Part shown: piece after piece, positions 1 to 11,494 of the stretch | Layout of the letters: every line of letters begins with the position of its first letter | Numbering within the stretch: position 1 is the stretch's first letter | NCBI GenBank assembly: GCA_030762935.1 | Contig: CM060884.1 | Location: forward strand, 69,379,696-69,443,695 | Direction of reading: 5' to 3' | Origin: Hymenopus coronatus | Lineage: Eukaryota > Arthropoda > Insecta > Mantodea > Hymenopodidae | Length of the DNA stretch: 64,000 bases | The notes under the pieces: model-generated | Told to the model about the DNA's origin: nothing | What the model saw: only the letters and a program-made list of their open reading frames with translations | Databases searched by the model: none | Made by a program: the position numbers and the translations under genes

Positions 1-39
1 GAATTATTTCAACAAGATGAAAACACTTGTGGTATTACT

Positions 40-170
40 TATGAAAATCTTTGTGTTGCATCCTTGTTAGTGCTTAACTTAATTACCAAACTTGGTATTT
101 AATCAAATTTTCATTTCTGCATTATGTTGTTCACATACATGCAAACACACAGAAAACTAAGCTGTCTGTA
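40..170 (-). repeat. R900 repeat, partial copy
   Basis: The stretch carries the diagnostic R900 core in reverse orientation: a 'gaaaatctttgtgttgcatccttg' type segment, then 'ccaaacttggtatttaa', then a dinucleotide-rich run with 'cacatacatgcaaacacacag'. Only the middle is present and both ends are lost. No coding potential is seen. Confidence 0.5.
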
Positions 171-174
171 CTCT

Positions 175-650
175 GCATTTAGAATTGGAGGGCTTAAAGT
201 CAGCATACTATGGAATTGTCCCTTCACTGCTCTCATATGGAATAATAGCATGGGGGGGGATGGCATCTTCATAAAGTTTGCAGATACTTAAGCTTCACAA
301 AAGATTAGTAAAAATCATAATACAAGTACCAATATGATCAGATAGTAAGATAGTATTCAAAGAACTATCTATAATACCGTTACCTTGTATATATGTCTTA
401 GAGTTGGTCTCTATTATACTTCAAAATTTGGATTTCTTTAAAAGAAACTCAGACCTACATGACCACAATACAAGACATACAGTAACACTCATAGGCTTAC
501 CAGGTGTCTATATCACATCAGGGTATAAGTTTATACAACCATCTTCCAAACAGTGTTAAACAGATTAATCACAAAAAATTTAGAATGGCCGTTAAGAACC
601 ATCTCAAAAGTCATTTACCACTCACTGTTAACGAATACTCCAATCAGAAA
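175..650 (+). pseudogene. Non-LTR retrotransposon RT C-terminal remnant
   Basis: A broken frame reads SAYYGIVPSLLSYGIIAWGG, a typical end of a CR1/Jockey-like reverse transcriptase. Further on come HDHNTRHTVTLIGLPGVY and a tail resembling the 'FK..LKSHL' end of these ORF2 proteins. Several stops and shifts make it non-functional. It is followed by ATT/TTG-rich sequence at about 680-735. The clade cannot be fixed by eye. Confidence 0.5.
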
Positions 651-829
651 CTCTAACTTGTTCCACAGAATGCATGTTGTTGTTGCTGTTGTTATTATTA
701 TGCTATTATTAGTATTATTATCATCATCTTTATCTTTGGCCATATTTCTCTTGTGCAGATGCTGCCATTTTGTGTTTGTCATTACAGGTCCCATTCTGCA
801 GAAGCAGGAAGGAGCATGGCACTGACAGA

Positions 830-1430
830 AAATTATTCTGGATTTTTCTTCTTAGTAATTCTGTATGCAGGCCATTTCAAGATAGCAGTTGATTAGCTTA
901 CACTTTGACTTGTCCGAAACTTGATGTTGCAGCTCTCAAACTCTTCTATTTAAACTTTAGTGTGTGTTTAAAAATTGCACACATTTGGAATTAGGCAGCA
1001 AAGGAACAACGGTTGTCATATGCCACGTAAACAACCTCAGAATGTGTTAAACGAAACACATAACAAAACCCACCCATTATTAAGGTGACCTGAGCCGCGT
1101 AAGCATGTCTTTCAAACCACACCTACACCATGCGACTGGAACCTTCGCTACAAACCGGCATTTCTCTTGGAGTGGGCTAGGCATGTGCCATTTGGTTATG
1201 TACGACTGCCTAATCCATGGAGATTTTATGGCAGTTTTTGTATGTGCCGAATTTAGAGCTGAAAATTATATTCACGTATCACGTACGGTATGAAACATCC
1301 TGTATATTTAAACACAAATGTAACAAAATTTATTTGTATTTTGACGATGCCATGGAATTTGTATTTCTTGAGGCTAATAAATCTATTTATCTATCTATCC
1401 ATCTATCCTTTTTTAATTTTTTTTTTTATA
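830..1430. other. Non-coding stretch, possible retroelement tail
   Basis: No gene is seen. The last part (about 1340-1412) ends in 'aataaatctatttatctatc' followed by more TATC units, which looks like the microsatellite tail of a LINE 3' end. No coding region of such an element is recognisable upstream. Confidence 0.3.
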
Positions 1431-1532
1431 TACAGGGATCCTGAAACGAGTATTTCCATTGAAATCCTGGTATCAAATTTTTGGGTGGAATGTAATCTCT
1501 TCTCCACCTATGTACTAAGTAGAGAAAGTAAT
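1430..1532 (-). repeat. R900 repeat, solo hairpin end
   Basis: Only the last about 100 bp of an R900 copy is present: 'cagggatcctgaaacg', 'tttccattgaaatcctgg', 'aaatttttgggtggaatg', then a palindrome ending in 'tagagaaagtaat'. It is one of several isolated ends of this family in the window. Confidence 0.6.
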
Positions 1533-1561
1533 TAATAAATTTAATAACAATAAATATAAAT

Positions 1562-2410
1562 CTGATGTGTTCCAGTCACATTACTTTCTCTATATTTCTG
1601 CAACAAACTATTGTTAAAAAGCTTATGCTTCTATTTACTTCATGCTAATCGAGAAAAAATTAGCAGAAATAGTCTTATTACTTGCTGCCTTGTAAGTAGA
1701 AGTGAAATAAGGGAGTAGCATAGGTTAAAGTGATAGTCAAAAGTTGGTTGAAAGTGATTGAAGTTTCTTTGTATGGACAAGAATTGTTAAATTCCGTATA
1801 AGAAAAGTATGTTTTGTAAAAGCTGAACACAAAAACAAAGATTATCTCAAAAACGATCAACTCCACGAAAAAAATGAATATAACATAAGGTGTTTTAAGG
1901 TGCTCTACATTTTTTGTGCTGCAAGTTTTTGTCCATCTCTTACGGTTTAGCAGTTATGCAAAATTCTGTAAAATTCATCCAGAATAAAGTAGTCTTCAAA
2001 GGCTATTCCCAGAAAATTCAAGATGTACATTTTATTTGTCAGGTAAATATCTTTAATATATGAGATTTTAATAAAAATCGTTACGAGGCATTTTGGAGAA
2101 ATTCAAAATTTTCGAAAAAAGTTCCATGTAAAGGATAGTTGGGGATGGGGAATTTTTCTCATAATCTTTGTGTTGCATCCCTGGAAGATACTGAACCTAA
2201 ATACCAAGTTTGGTATTTTACCGACTTTTCGTTTTTGAGTTATCGTGTTCACAGACATACGGACACACAGGGACCTTTTTCTGAAAATGCTTTTTTTGGA
2301 TACAGGGGACCCTAAAACATATATTTCCGGTGAAATCTGGTATAAATTTTTGGGTGGAGTGCAATACCTTCTCTATACACTATGTACATAGTATGTGTAG
2401 AGAAAGTAAA
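1562..2410 (-). repeat. R900 repeat, near-complete copy
   Basis: This reference-quality copy reads, on the plus strand, from 'tctgatgtgttccagtcaca' and 'actttctcta' to a terminal hairpin, 'tatgtacatagtatgtgtag' followed by 'agaaagtaa'. Internal landmarks are a lysine/stop-rich AT segment, 'cttacggtttagcagttatg', 'cattttggagaaattcaaaa', 'gttgcatccctggaagatac' and 'ccaagtttggtattt'. No ORF of meaningful length is conserved between copies, so it is likely non-autonomous. Confidence 0.75.
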
Positions 2411-2644
2411 AATTAATGTTACTGTGCAAGAGAGACTATTGCAAAGACTTGGGTATGTTAACAACTTTCTGAAAGAGATAATCTTTCAAGGTCCTATTAA
2501 AATCCTGAGGATCCATTTATAAGGTATTTGAGTTTTACTCTGTAATAAATATTTTTATGTGCTTTTTATCAAGTTGTTATTGTTCCTATTATTGTTATCA
2601 TTATTTCATTGCCATTTTATGGTTATTGCATTGCCTATGTGTTT

Positions 2645-3527
2645 TTTACTTTCTCTGTATGTACTATGTACATAGCGTATAGAGAAGGTATTGCATTGTA
2701 CCCAAAAATTTGATACTGAGATTTCACCAGAAATACATGTTTTGAGACCACCTGAATAAAAAAAAAAAAGCATTTTTAGAAAAATGTCTGTGTGCGCGTG
2801 TGTGCATGTGTGTGATGTGTGTGTGTGTAGGCAGCATTGCTCAAAAAAGAAAAGACCATTATATACCAAACTTGGTATTTAAGTTCAGTATCTTCCAAGG
2901 ATGTGACATGAAGATTTTCAAGAAAATCCCCCCACCCCCAACTAGCATTCACATGGAAAATTTTTCGAAAATTTTGATTTTCTAAAAAATGGCTTAACGA
3001 TTTTGATGAAAATATCATTTATTAAAGATATATACTTGACAAATAATATGTATATCTTGAATTTTCTGGGAATAGTCTATGAAGACTATTTTATTCTGGA
3101 TTGAATTTTACGGAATTTTGCATAACAGCTAAACTGTAAGAGATGGACTAAAACTTACTCCACAGAAAATGTAGCTCGTGATAAAACACACAGTTTATGT
3201 CACATACATTTTTTTCACAGAGTAATCATTTTTAAGATATTCTTGGTTTTTCATTTCTGCTTTAAAAAACATACTTTTCTCATACAGGAATTTTTTAACT
3301 CCTGTCCATACAAACAAAGGAACTTCAGTCACATAGCAACCAGCTTTTGGCTATCATTTTAACCTATGGTACTCCCTCATTTAGCTTCTACTTACAAGAA
3401 AGCAAATAATACAACTAATTCTGCTAATGTTTCTCGATTAGCATGAAGTAAATAGAAGCATAAGCTTTTTAACTACAATTTGTTTTAGAGATGTAGAGAA
3501 AGACATGTGAATGGAACACATTAGATT
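2645..3527 (+). repeat. R900 repeat, near-complete copy
   Basis: Opposite orientation to the preceding copy. It starts at the hairpin end 'tactttctctgtatgtacta' and 'catagcgtatagagaaggta', contains a TG-rich run (2785-2830) and the 'aaacttggtatttaagttca' core, and ends in 'tgtagagaaagacatgtgaa' then 'tggaacacattagatttttt'. With the copy at 1562-2410 it forms a hairpin-end to hairpin-end inverted pair about 230 bp apart. Confidence 0.75.
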
Positions 3528-3811
3528 TTTTGTGTATATTTTCTCAGTTTTTGTACTTCTCCTTTGTTATTTGGTATGCTTTGTCATCAGGCAACGGAGG
3601 AAGACCTTTTGAATAAGTGAAAAATAAAAAAAGCTATGATGAGGTTTTGATGAGTCACATTTATTTACACTTGCCTTCACTTTTAACTGTTGGAATGTTT
3701 TCAAGGACATTTATCCTAATCTTCAGCAGTTGGGTGACTGAAGTTCCTTCCTTCAATGGTGGGATTTCAAAATTTATTACACTATAGCTTTTTTTTGATA
3801 GTATGTATTTT

Positions 3812-4840
3812 TACTTTCTATGTAACTACATAGTGTATAGATAAGGTATTGTATTGCACCCAAAAATTTGATACCAAGATTTTACCAGAAATACATGTTT
3901 TGGGATCCCCTGAATCCAAATTTTAGAAAAGTAAGTGTATGTGTGTGTATGTGGGGGAGGGGGGGCGGGACAGCTCAGAAACAAAATGTTGGTTAAATAC
4001 CAAACTTGGTATTTAAGTTTGGTATCTTCTAAGCATCTGAAACAAAACTTTCAAATAAATGCTCCCACCCCCAACTAGCCTTTACAAAAACATTTCTCAA
4101 AAATTTTGATTTTCTCAAAAATGCTCTAATGATTTTGATTAAAATACCTTATGATCAAGATATTTTTATGACAAACGAAATGTATAATTTGAATTTTCTG
4201 GGAATAGCCTCTGAAGACCTCTTCATTCTGGAAGACTTTTGTACAATTGGCAAACCGTAAGAGATATACACAAACGTACTACACAAAAAATGTAGATCTT
4301 ATTAAAAACACACAATTTAGGTCATATACACTTATTTTTTTTTTTTTTTGTAGAATTAACTGTTTTTGAGATATTCCGGATTATTGGTTTTAATTTTCAG
4401 CCACTTAAACTCTTCTCATATCTTTCTTCTGGTTTCTCACTCCTGGCAAGCAATGAGATTAGAATTTCAACTGTTTCACTTAATGACCAGCTTTTAAAAG
4501 ACGAGATTATCACTTTAGCCTGTGTATTTTCTTATTTCCCTTCTACTTACAAGGAAACTTAGTATGTATAAGACTAATTCTGCTTACGTTTATCTTGATT
4601 CTCATGATTTACATAACAGATTAATGTCTTTAATAAAAGGTTTATTTACCGAACAGCCAGAGAACAGCATGTGAATGGAACACATTTTCGCCTTCTATCT
4701 ACAAGGTACCAAATCATAAGGGCAATTTCTGCTAATGTTTATCTCACTTATCATGAATTTGATAGAAAAATAAGCTTTTTAATAATAATTTATTAGAGAC
4801 ATGTAGAGAAAGTCATGAGAATGGAACACATCAGATTCTT
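3812..4840 (+). repeat. R900 repeat with a reiterated non-hairpin end
   Basis: A full-length copy starts at 'tactttctatgtaactacat'. Its distal end appears twice: once near 4655-4690 ('gagaacagcatgtgaatgga') and again at 4795-4838 ('tgtagagaaagtcatgagaa'), with about 130 bp of the terminal segment repeated between them. Confidence 0.65.
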
Positions 4841-4856
4841 TTTTTATTTCTTTTAT

Positions 4857-6066
4857 TTTTGTTCATAAATAATTTGATTTCAAAATTTCACCAGAAATAT
4901 GTTTTGATGTCCCCTCTGCCCCAAAAACATTTTTAAAAAAAAGTGTGTGTGTGCATGCATGTGTGAGAGAGAACATAACTAAAAAACAAAAAGTTGGCTG
5001 AACACCAAATTTATGTTTAGCATCTTTCAAGGATGTGACAAAGATTTCCAAGAAACTCCCTCCCACATAACTATTGTTTATATGGACAAATTTTCGAAAA
5101 CTTCGATCTTCTTAAAAATGGCTTTAATGTTTAGATTAAAATACTTTATATTACAATTACATGACAAATACGAGGTACGTCCAGAAAGTAAGTTCCGTTT
5201 CAATTTATCTCCGCTGCAGCGCTGCGATCGCAGTTCCGCACATGCGCGGTAGACGCTCTGTATCAAGGAGAAGAAACGTGCGCCATTTTGAGATCGCTGT
5301 CAGCCACGTACGCTTTGTTGTGCTTGTTTACAATGTCGGTGTTAATTGTGAAATCAGATCTGTGATTCGTTTTCTGAATGCTAGGAAAGTGAAACCAACT
5401 GAAATTTATCGGCAAATTTGCGAAGTTTACGGACAAAATGCGATGAGTGATTCAATGGTGAGAAGATGGGTCCGACAATTCAATGAAGGACGTAGTGAAG
5501 TGCACGATGAAGAACGAAGTGGGCGTCCATCTTTGGTTACAGAAGAACTGGTTCACGCGATTGATGACAAGATCCAGGAAAACCGCAAGTTTACAATTAG
5601 TGCTCTCGCTATGGAATTTCCCCAAAGCTCAAGATCACTAATTCATGAAATTGTTACCGAAAAACTGAAATTTCGTAAACTTTGCTCACGTTGGGTACCA
5701 AAGATTCTTACTGAGCAACAGGCGGCAAACTTCTATGAAGAAGGTATACAAAAACTTGTGCCACGCTATGACAAATGCCTGCAAAATTTCGGCAGTTATG
5801 TGGAAAAGTAGTTTAAGAGTTGTAGAATTTTGTGCAATAAATAATTATTCTGTATCTGTACACAATTTAATTTTATTACCAAACGGAACTTACTCTCTGG
5901 ATGTACCTCGTATAGTGTGTATCTTGAATTTTTTGGGAATAGATTCAGAACAATTTCTGCTAATATTTATCTCACTTATCATGAATAAGATAGAAAAATA
6001 AGCTTTTTAACAATAATTTGTTAGAGAGATGTAGAGAAAGTCATGTGAATGGAACACATCAGATTT
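4857..6066 (+). repeat. R900 repeat interrupted by a mariner
   Basis: R900 sequence runs from about 4857, without a clean hairpin end, to 5170 and resumes at 5911, ending in 'agatgtagagaaagtcatgt' and 'gaatggaacacatcagattt' at 6066. The mariner at 5171-5910 sits inside it between TA dinucleotides, so R900 was there first. Confidence 0.65.
5171..5910 (+). mobile_element. mariner transposon, internally deleted
   Basis: Inverted ends are 'cgaggtacgtccagaaagta' on the left and its near-complement 'tactctctggatgtacctcg' on the right, flanked by TA. It encodes the N-terminal helix-turn-helix part of a mariner transposase (RSVIRFLNARKVKPTEIYRQ, then MVRRWVRQFNEGRSEVHDEE, GRPSLV). The frame then jumps from 'actgagcaaca' to 'caggcggcaaacttctatg'. 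The catalytic domain, present in the 15054-16383 relative, is missing, so it is a dead internal-deletion derivative of about 740 bp. Confidence 0.9.
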
Positions 6067-6069
6067 TGT

Positions 6070-6735
6070 TGTTGTTGTTGTTTGTATGTTCTTGTAGCAC
6101 GCTGGTTTTTAGTGCACCACCCTTTAGATTGATAGGCATTCCTACATTATTGGAATTATTTTTACATATATCACTGGTTATTGTTTGGTGGCAGCTGCCT
6201 GCATAATATCACTTATAATAACTACTTAACAATAAATATACAAATATACTCTAAACAACTTTCACCAATACTACATCTAATTCCATATTCATGTTGCAAA
6301 ACATTCCAAAGTATCATACATTACATTAAAACTAAAGTTATGAAAAACTGTACAGCTACACAAAATGTTTTCTATAAAAAGATGAAATTGTGCATGCAAA
6401 TTATCATTCAGAAGTAATTGCTATAATGTTTACATCACAGTGTGAGAAATTCATGCAGACTAAAGTCAAGATAATTTAACTTTCTAGGGTTATGTATAAG
6501 AGCTAAGTACATATTTAAAAGCATTACGAATACATGTTATGGATCATAAAGGTTTATTTGAGAACTTAAGTAAATTTAAACAGCTATGCAGAGGAAGATT
6601 ATTAATTCATTAATCAAGCACATTGAATGCAGCTATTCAACACGAATTACATATCAGCGTGTATATCAAAACCTTGTATTGCTTCTACCAAGTCTGAGTC
6701 TAACAAGTAAGTACGTACGTGTGTGTGTGAGAGAA
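6070..6735. other. Non-coding stretch, nothing recognised
   Basis: AT-rich sequence between R900 and SINE copies. Short open frames occur on both strands but none resembles a known protein and no splice-flanked exon was found. Confidence 0.4.
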
Positions 6736-6738
6736 AAA

Positions 6739-7034
6739 ATGGAAATGGCTTTTTATTTATGGATGCTCTTTAACTGCTGTGGTTCTCAGCGTCCCATTCT
6801 ATACTGGGCGTGAAAGACTACTTAATTTTGCTCAGAGGCCTCTCTATGAGGCTTGAGGTTCTTTTACGTGCCCTAAATCTACGACATGGGACCAATGGCT
6901 TTACTTCCCTTCCGAAGGAAGCCATGCTAAGAATTTTTACGCCTGAAAAAATCCATCGTCCTCCGCCAGGTTTGAACCCACAACCTTGGGTATATGAAGT
7001 TAGCATGGTAACCATTACACCACAGAGGGCGACA
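6739..7034 (-). mobile_element. tRNA-derived SINE, family A
   Basis: On the minus strand it begins with a tRNA-like head (A box 'tggtgtaatggttaccatgc', B box 'gggttcaaacc' with small changes) and continues with a conserved body, 'cttccttcggaagggaagta', then 'ttttacgtgcc...', and a tail toward 'aaaaagccatttcc'. Four other copies lie in this window. The flanks contain TG/GAGA microsatellite, so the target duplication cannot be defined exactly. Confidence 0.85.
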
Positions 7035-7044
7035 AATGTGTGAG

Positions 7045-7615
7045 TGAGAGAGAGAGAGAGCATAATGACTCAAAAATGAAAAGTCGGCTAAACACCAAAT
7101 TTATATTTATGTTTAGCATCTTCCAAGGATGTGACGTGAATATTTTCAAGAAAACTCCTCCCACCATAACTACTGTTTACATGGAAAACTTTTCAAAAAT
7201 GTTTATTTTCTTAAAAATGGCTTTAACATTTTAACTAAAATACTTCATATTATAATTATATGACAAATATAGTGTGTATCTTGAATTTTTTGAGAATAGA
7301 CTCTGAACTCCTCTTTATTTAGAATGACTTTTGCTTAACTAGTAAACTGTAAGAGATAGACAAAAGGTTACTACACAAAAAATACAGATATCATTAAAAT
7401 GCACAATTTGTCACACACATTTTGTTGTAGAGTTAACAATTTCTGAGTTATTCCCTGTTAATGGTTTCAATTTCAAAATATTTCAACTTTTTTCATACAG
7501 AAGTCCTCATGGTCATGGAAAGAAAACTGAATTTCAATGTAAATTGCATAGTGACAGCTTTTAAAAGATATGAATATCACTTTAGCCTAGTGTAGTCTCT
7601 TAGATCCCTTCTAAA
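7045..7615 (+). repeat. R900 repeat, partial copy between two SINEs
   Basis: R900 core from 'gcataatgactcaaaaatga' through 'gcatcttccaaggatgtgac' and 'aactgtaagagatagacaaa' to 'tttagcctagtgtagtctct'. The hairpin end is replaced by SINE A on the left and the distal end by another SINE A on the right. Confidence 0.65.
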
Positions 7616-7912
7616 AAATGAAATGGATTTTTATTCATGGACGCTCTTTAACTGCTATGGTTCTCAGCATCCTATTCTATACAGGGTGTGAAAGACCACT
7701 TAATTTTGCTCAGAGGTCTCTTTATCAGGCTTGAGGTTCTTTTACGTGCCGTAAATTTATGACATGGGACCCACAGCTTTACCTCCCTATCGAAGGAAGC
7801 CATGCTAAGGATTTTTACACCCGAAAAAATCCACCGTCCTCCGTTGGGTTTGAACCTGCGACCTTGGGGATATAAAGTTAGCATGGTAACCATTACACCA
7901 CGGAGGGTGACA
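7616..7912 (-). mobile_element. tRNA-derived SINE, family A
   Basis: Same family as 6739-7034 and in the same orientation. The tRNA-like head with 'ggtttgaacctgcgaccttg' and 'ggtaaccattacaccacgga' (minus-strand B and A boxes) is intact, and the body with 'cctatcgaaggaagccatgc' is recognisable. Confidence 0.85.
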
Positions 7913-7914
7913 AA

Positions 7915-8095
7915 AGTGCTTATGTACTGTGAAGCAAAGTATGGCAATGGTGTTTAATCTTAATCTTTAATTTTGTGTATATTGTATCCATTGTGAAATG
8001 TATTTGGGTTCTTTTATGTCAACATTGCCATTAAATTATGTTAAGATCATTATATTACTGTTTTAGTGTTTTTTTAATATGCCTCTATAAAAAAA
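7915..8095. other. Non-coding spacer
   Basis: Short AT-rich interval. No feature recognised. Confidence 0.3.
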
Positions 8096-8340
8096 TTGAT
8101 GTTTCATTCACATGACTTTTTCTACATCCCTCAAAAAATTAATGTTCTAAAAGCTAGTTGCCATGTTGATGAAATCTGTTTCTTTGCATTCCCAGGAGTT
8201 GACAAGTTTATCAAGTATTTTAAAACAAAGAAATGGATATCAATCTCTAGCAACCACATTTTAAAACATGTGACTGTCGGTTTGTTACAGAGTTGTAGAG
8301 AAAGTCATGTGAATGGAAATCATCAGTTTTTCTTTTTGTT
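8096..8340. repeat. R900 foldback: two copies of one end in inverted order
   Basis: The left half reads as the non-hairpin end in minus orientation ('gatgtttcattcacatgact', 'gttctaaaagctagttgcca', 'ttgcattcccaggagttgac'). The right half reads as the same end in plus orientation ('agcaaccacattttaaaaca', 'tgtagagaaagtcatgtgaa', 'tggaaatcatcag'). The middle of the element and both hairpin ends are absent. Confidence 0.6.
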
Positions 8341-8599
8341 TGGGATGATAAGTTATAGAGAGCATGCCATCATAGTAAACAATTAAACAGCATTCATAGA
8401 AAATGCTTATAATGCAACTCCAGTAGGAATTTAGTAGATGAAGTTAGCACAAATTAGATGAAATAATAGGCATTTAATAACAGAAAAGGCACTTGTATTA
8501 TAACATGCCCATAATGGTTTTAAATTACTCAGCAAAAGTGTGCTCTGATTTTTGTACTTGAGAGAGAAATACATGGTACAAAAGAGATGTTAGGAAGGA

Positions 8600-9420
8600 T
8601 TTTTTTTTTTTCTTTCCCCTTTCAAGGCATTACTAAATATCTTTTATTCTCTAAAATTAATCTACTCTCCATGTTTTTTCAACTGACCATTTCCATTTCA
8701 TCCTTACCTTCCATAAAAACTCCCATAATGTAGATATCTGTTTATGATACTCAAAAATCTTTCTAAGTGTAATTTGGTATTTCTCAGTAGCTATTTCCTA
8801 CTTACTAAATTTTCCCTCCAGTTATTTGTGGTCCTGCACTGAAAGATAATGTGAACTGCATCTTCCTTCCCCCCACAAATTGGACACATTCCTGAGATAA
8901 CCTCTCCCCTCATTCACTAAATGCCTAATCCAAACCAGGATACTCCTTCTCTTTCATGCTTTTTACAGATCAAAATGGACTTCTTATAGAAAACAAAACC
9001 AGGCTTGTTGGCCATGCTTGCTGCAGACGCAGGCGAAACGTCTGGGGAACAAGGGGTGAAGCCCAGTGGATCACAGCCAACAAGCCTGGTTTTGTTTTCT
9101 ACAAGTGATTCTAACACCGGCCGTGATAGCTTTCGAATTTTAATAAAATGTACTTCTCTTTCTCTGGGTCATCTTTTATTCCCTGTAAAATGCCAGTGAA
9201 CTCTGAGAAACTAAAATTTGTCTATCCATCTCTTCCATCCTGGACCTCATTTCCTTCCAAAATATCCAATATTAGCCCAGAAATCTCCTAGGCCATTTAT
9301 AATTAACTGTTCCATGATGGAAGGTTGATAATTTTTTCATCATTAAGAGCACAGTACAATTTCAACATTCAGTTTATTTTTTTAAATTCATAATCAGATA
9401 TGTTTCCTATTAGACAATGA
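8600..9420 (-). pseudogene. Non-LTR retrotransposon C-terminal remnant, interrupted
   Basis: Reading the minus strand, 9420-9145 and 8971-8600 together encode a degraded ORF2 C-terminus. Upstream it reads DPEKEKYILLK. After the insertion at 8985-9144 it reads KKHEREG and then MCPICGGKEDAVHIIFQC, a zinc-knuckle-like CPICGG...H..C signature. The same signature is in the LINE at 38729-39921 (CPICGGNEDMEHILFKC), so the two belong to related elements. Stops and shifts make it non-functional. Confidence 0.6.
8985..9144. mobile_element. Palindromic PLE-like insertion, 160 bp
   Basis: The inverted arms are about 25 bp ('gaaaacaaaaccaggcttgt' onward on the left, its complement ending 'ttgttttc' near 9100). 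The centre contains 'cgcaggcgaaacgtctgg', a GAAAC core typical of PLE tails. Only the right arm carries an extension (about 44 bp to 'gaattttaat'). It is flanked by a 13-bp direct repeat, aaaatg-G/T-acttct (8972-8984 and 9145-9157, one mismatch), and splits a LINE remnant. It encodes nothing. Confidence 0.7.
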
Positions 9421-9494
9421 ACAATGTCTTATCAAAGATACAATATTGACAGTTCTGTTCAAGGTGAGTGTGTGCATTTAGAAGTATCATAGAA

Positions 9495-10300
9495 TAAAAA
9501 TTTGATGTGATACATTCACATGACTTAACTTACTCTTTCTTCAGCAACCTACAGTTACAAAAGATTATTAGCCCACCTGGGTAGTGTGTCTGCCTCACAT
9601 TCAATAGGTCATGAGTTCGAACCTCGCTTGGGATGAGTTACCCGGATAAGGTTTTTTGGGGGTTTTCCCTTATCCTGAGAAGACAAATATTGAGTAACTT
9701 AAAGCTCCATGAGCCCAAGATCATTTGAGCATAATTTCACCAATTTCATTCATCATCAGATATGACCAACCAAGCTAACCAATAAACATAATGTATCTAC
9801 TTCGTATTTATAGAAAGTGCATTACATATTTCTTTGTGGGCACAATGAGAACAGGAAATGCAGTAAGCCTAAGTGATAGTCAAATCTTTTTAAGAGTTCG
9901 TCACAATGTGATGCATTTGAAATTCCATTTTTTTTGAGAGAAAGAAACAACTTCCCATTTGAGAATGCTGCAAGTATTTTAAAATTGCAACCAATAACAA
10001 GGCATAACTGGGAAAAAGTTAACTCCATAAAGAAACTTTACTTGATACAAATTGCATGCCTTAAAGAGTTCTACTTTTTTTTTTGTGTGTAACTTATGGT
10101 TTTGTTTCTCTCTTAGTTTACCAGTTATAGAAAAATCATTCAGAATACCCTAGAAAATTCAAGCTATACATGTTATTTATTATGAAAATGTCTTAACATA
10201 GGATATTATAATCAAAATCATTAAAACCATTTATGAGAAAATCAAAAAGTTTGAACATTTTTAACACAAAAGCAGTTGAAAATCTTCCAGTCACATTCTT
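9495..10300 (-). repeat. R900 repeat carrying a SINE
   Basis: The non-hairpin end starts at about 9500 ('tttgatgtgatacattcaca'). After the SINE at 9584-9783 the body resumes ('gtatctacttcgtatttata', 'taagcctaagtgatagtcaa', 'ttaccagttatagaaaaatc'). It decays near a CT-rich run at 10310-10340, before the hairpin end. Confidence 0.6.
9584..9783 (+). mobile_element. tRNA-derived SINE, family C
   Basis: The head resembles a tRNA with 'cccacctgggtagtgtgtct' and a B box 'gagttcgaacctcgc'. The body has 'acccggataaggttttttgg', 'gggttttcccttatcctgag' and 'ttaaagctccatgagcccaa'. A diverged copy is at 33080-33235 on the minus strand. It lies inside an R900 copy. Confidence 0.7.
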
Positions 10301-10389
10301 GGAAGATTCTCTCTATCTCTATATCTCTCTCTCCCCCCTCCTTTTTCATTTCTTTATTTAGTTAGGGGACCTAAAATGTTATCTCCATA

Positions 10390-11075
10390 ACAAAAATGTA
10401 AGGGACATAAATTGTAGGCTTTGACGAGATCTACATTTTGAGTAATAGATTTTTGTTTATCTCTTATGGTTTACAAGTTATGCAAAATTTATCCAGATTG
10501 AATAGGACTGCAGAGGCCATTTCCAGAAAATTCAAGATATACATTTTTATATGTAATGTAAATATCCTTAATCTACAGGATTTTAATCAAAATCATTACA
10601 GTCATTTTTAAGGAAATCAAAATTATCAAAACAATTTTCCATGCAGGGGTAGTTTAGGGTGAGGGCATTTTCTTGAAAATCTTCATGTTGCATCCTTGGG
10701 AGATACTGATCTTAAATAATATTTAACAGACTTTTCATTTTCAATTTATGCTGTCAACCACCACAAACATACACACACAGACACACACACATATACTCAT
10801 ACATACTCAGACCTTTTTTATAAAAATGCTATTTTTGGATTAAGGGGATCTGAAAACATATATTTCCGGGGAAATCTTGGTACTGAATTTTTTAGTGCAA
10901 TACAACACCATCTCTATTTCATATGTACGTTGTACATATGTGTTACAGAAAGTAAAAATTATTTTCCTGAATTCTAACATGTATTTCCGGTGAAATCTCG
11001 GTATGAATTTTTGGGAGGAATAAATTATCTTCTCTATCTACTATGTACATTGTACATACAGGATAGAGAAAGTAG
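10390..11075 (-). repeat. R900 repeat with two hairpin ends in tandem
   Basis: The first copy runs from 'gttatctccataacaaaaat' through 'ttatggtttacaagttatgc' and 'gggtgagggcattttcttga' to a hairpin at about 10905-10950. After 'attttcctgaattctaa' the last about 100 bp recurs ('tatttccggtgaaatctcgg' to 'ggatagagaaagtag' at 11075). Confidence 0.65.
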
Positions 11076-11079
11076 AATA

Positions 11080-11490
11080 TCTCTGGTTAGATAGAAACAA
11101 ATGATGTCTTATGTGTAAAATTAACATTCCACTTTGCTGTTGATATGTTCATTAATATACCATTCTCATTCACAGGTCATTGTGAACCATACTCTATACA
11201 ACATGAAAACATCACAGCTGCTCCTTACACAAATGAATTAGTTATACATAATGCTATGTGTTACATAATGTTTACTCATGCTGAACAAAATTGCATTGTG
11301 CAAAAGCTGCTATATGCAAAGCATTTAGTATAAATAACATACATAAATGAAAGCTATATTTATTTATAACACATATATACATGTTTATTGGTATCTAGAT
11401 CTACTAACTAAGCACTAAACATTGGTTTCTAAAATGTTATTCTCTGTGTTTTTCTCTAAATATCATCATATGCATTTGAGCAGGCAATTA
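11080..11490. other. Non-coding stretch, nothing recognised
   Basis: AT-rich spacer. A short open frame at 11145-11333 has no recognisable similarity. Confidence 0.35.
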
Positions 11491-11494
11491 TCTA

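Noticed and set aside
2785..2830. TG-rich run as a regulatory Z-DNA element
   Set aside because: It recurs at the same place in other R900 copies, so it is part of the repeat.
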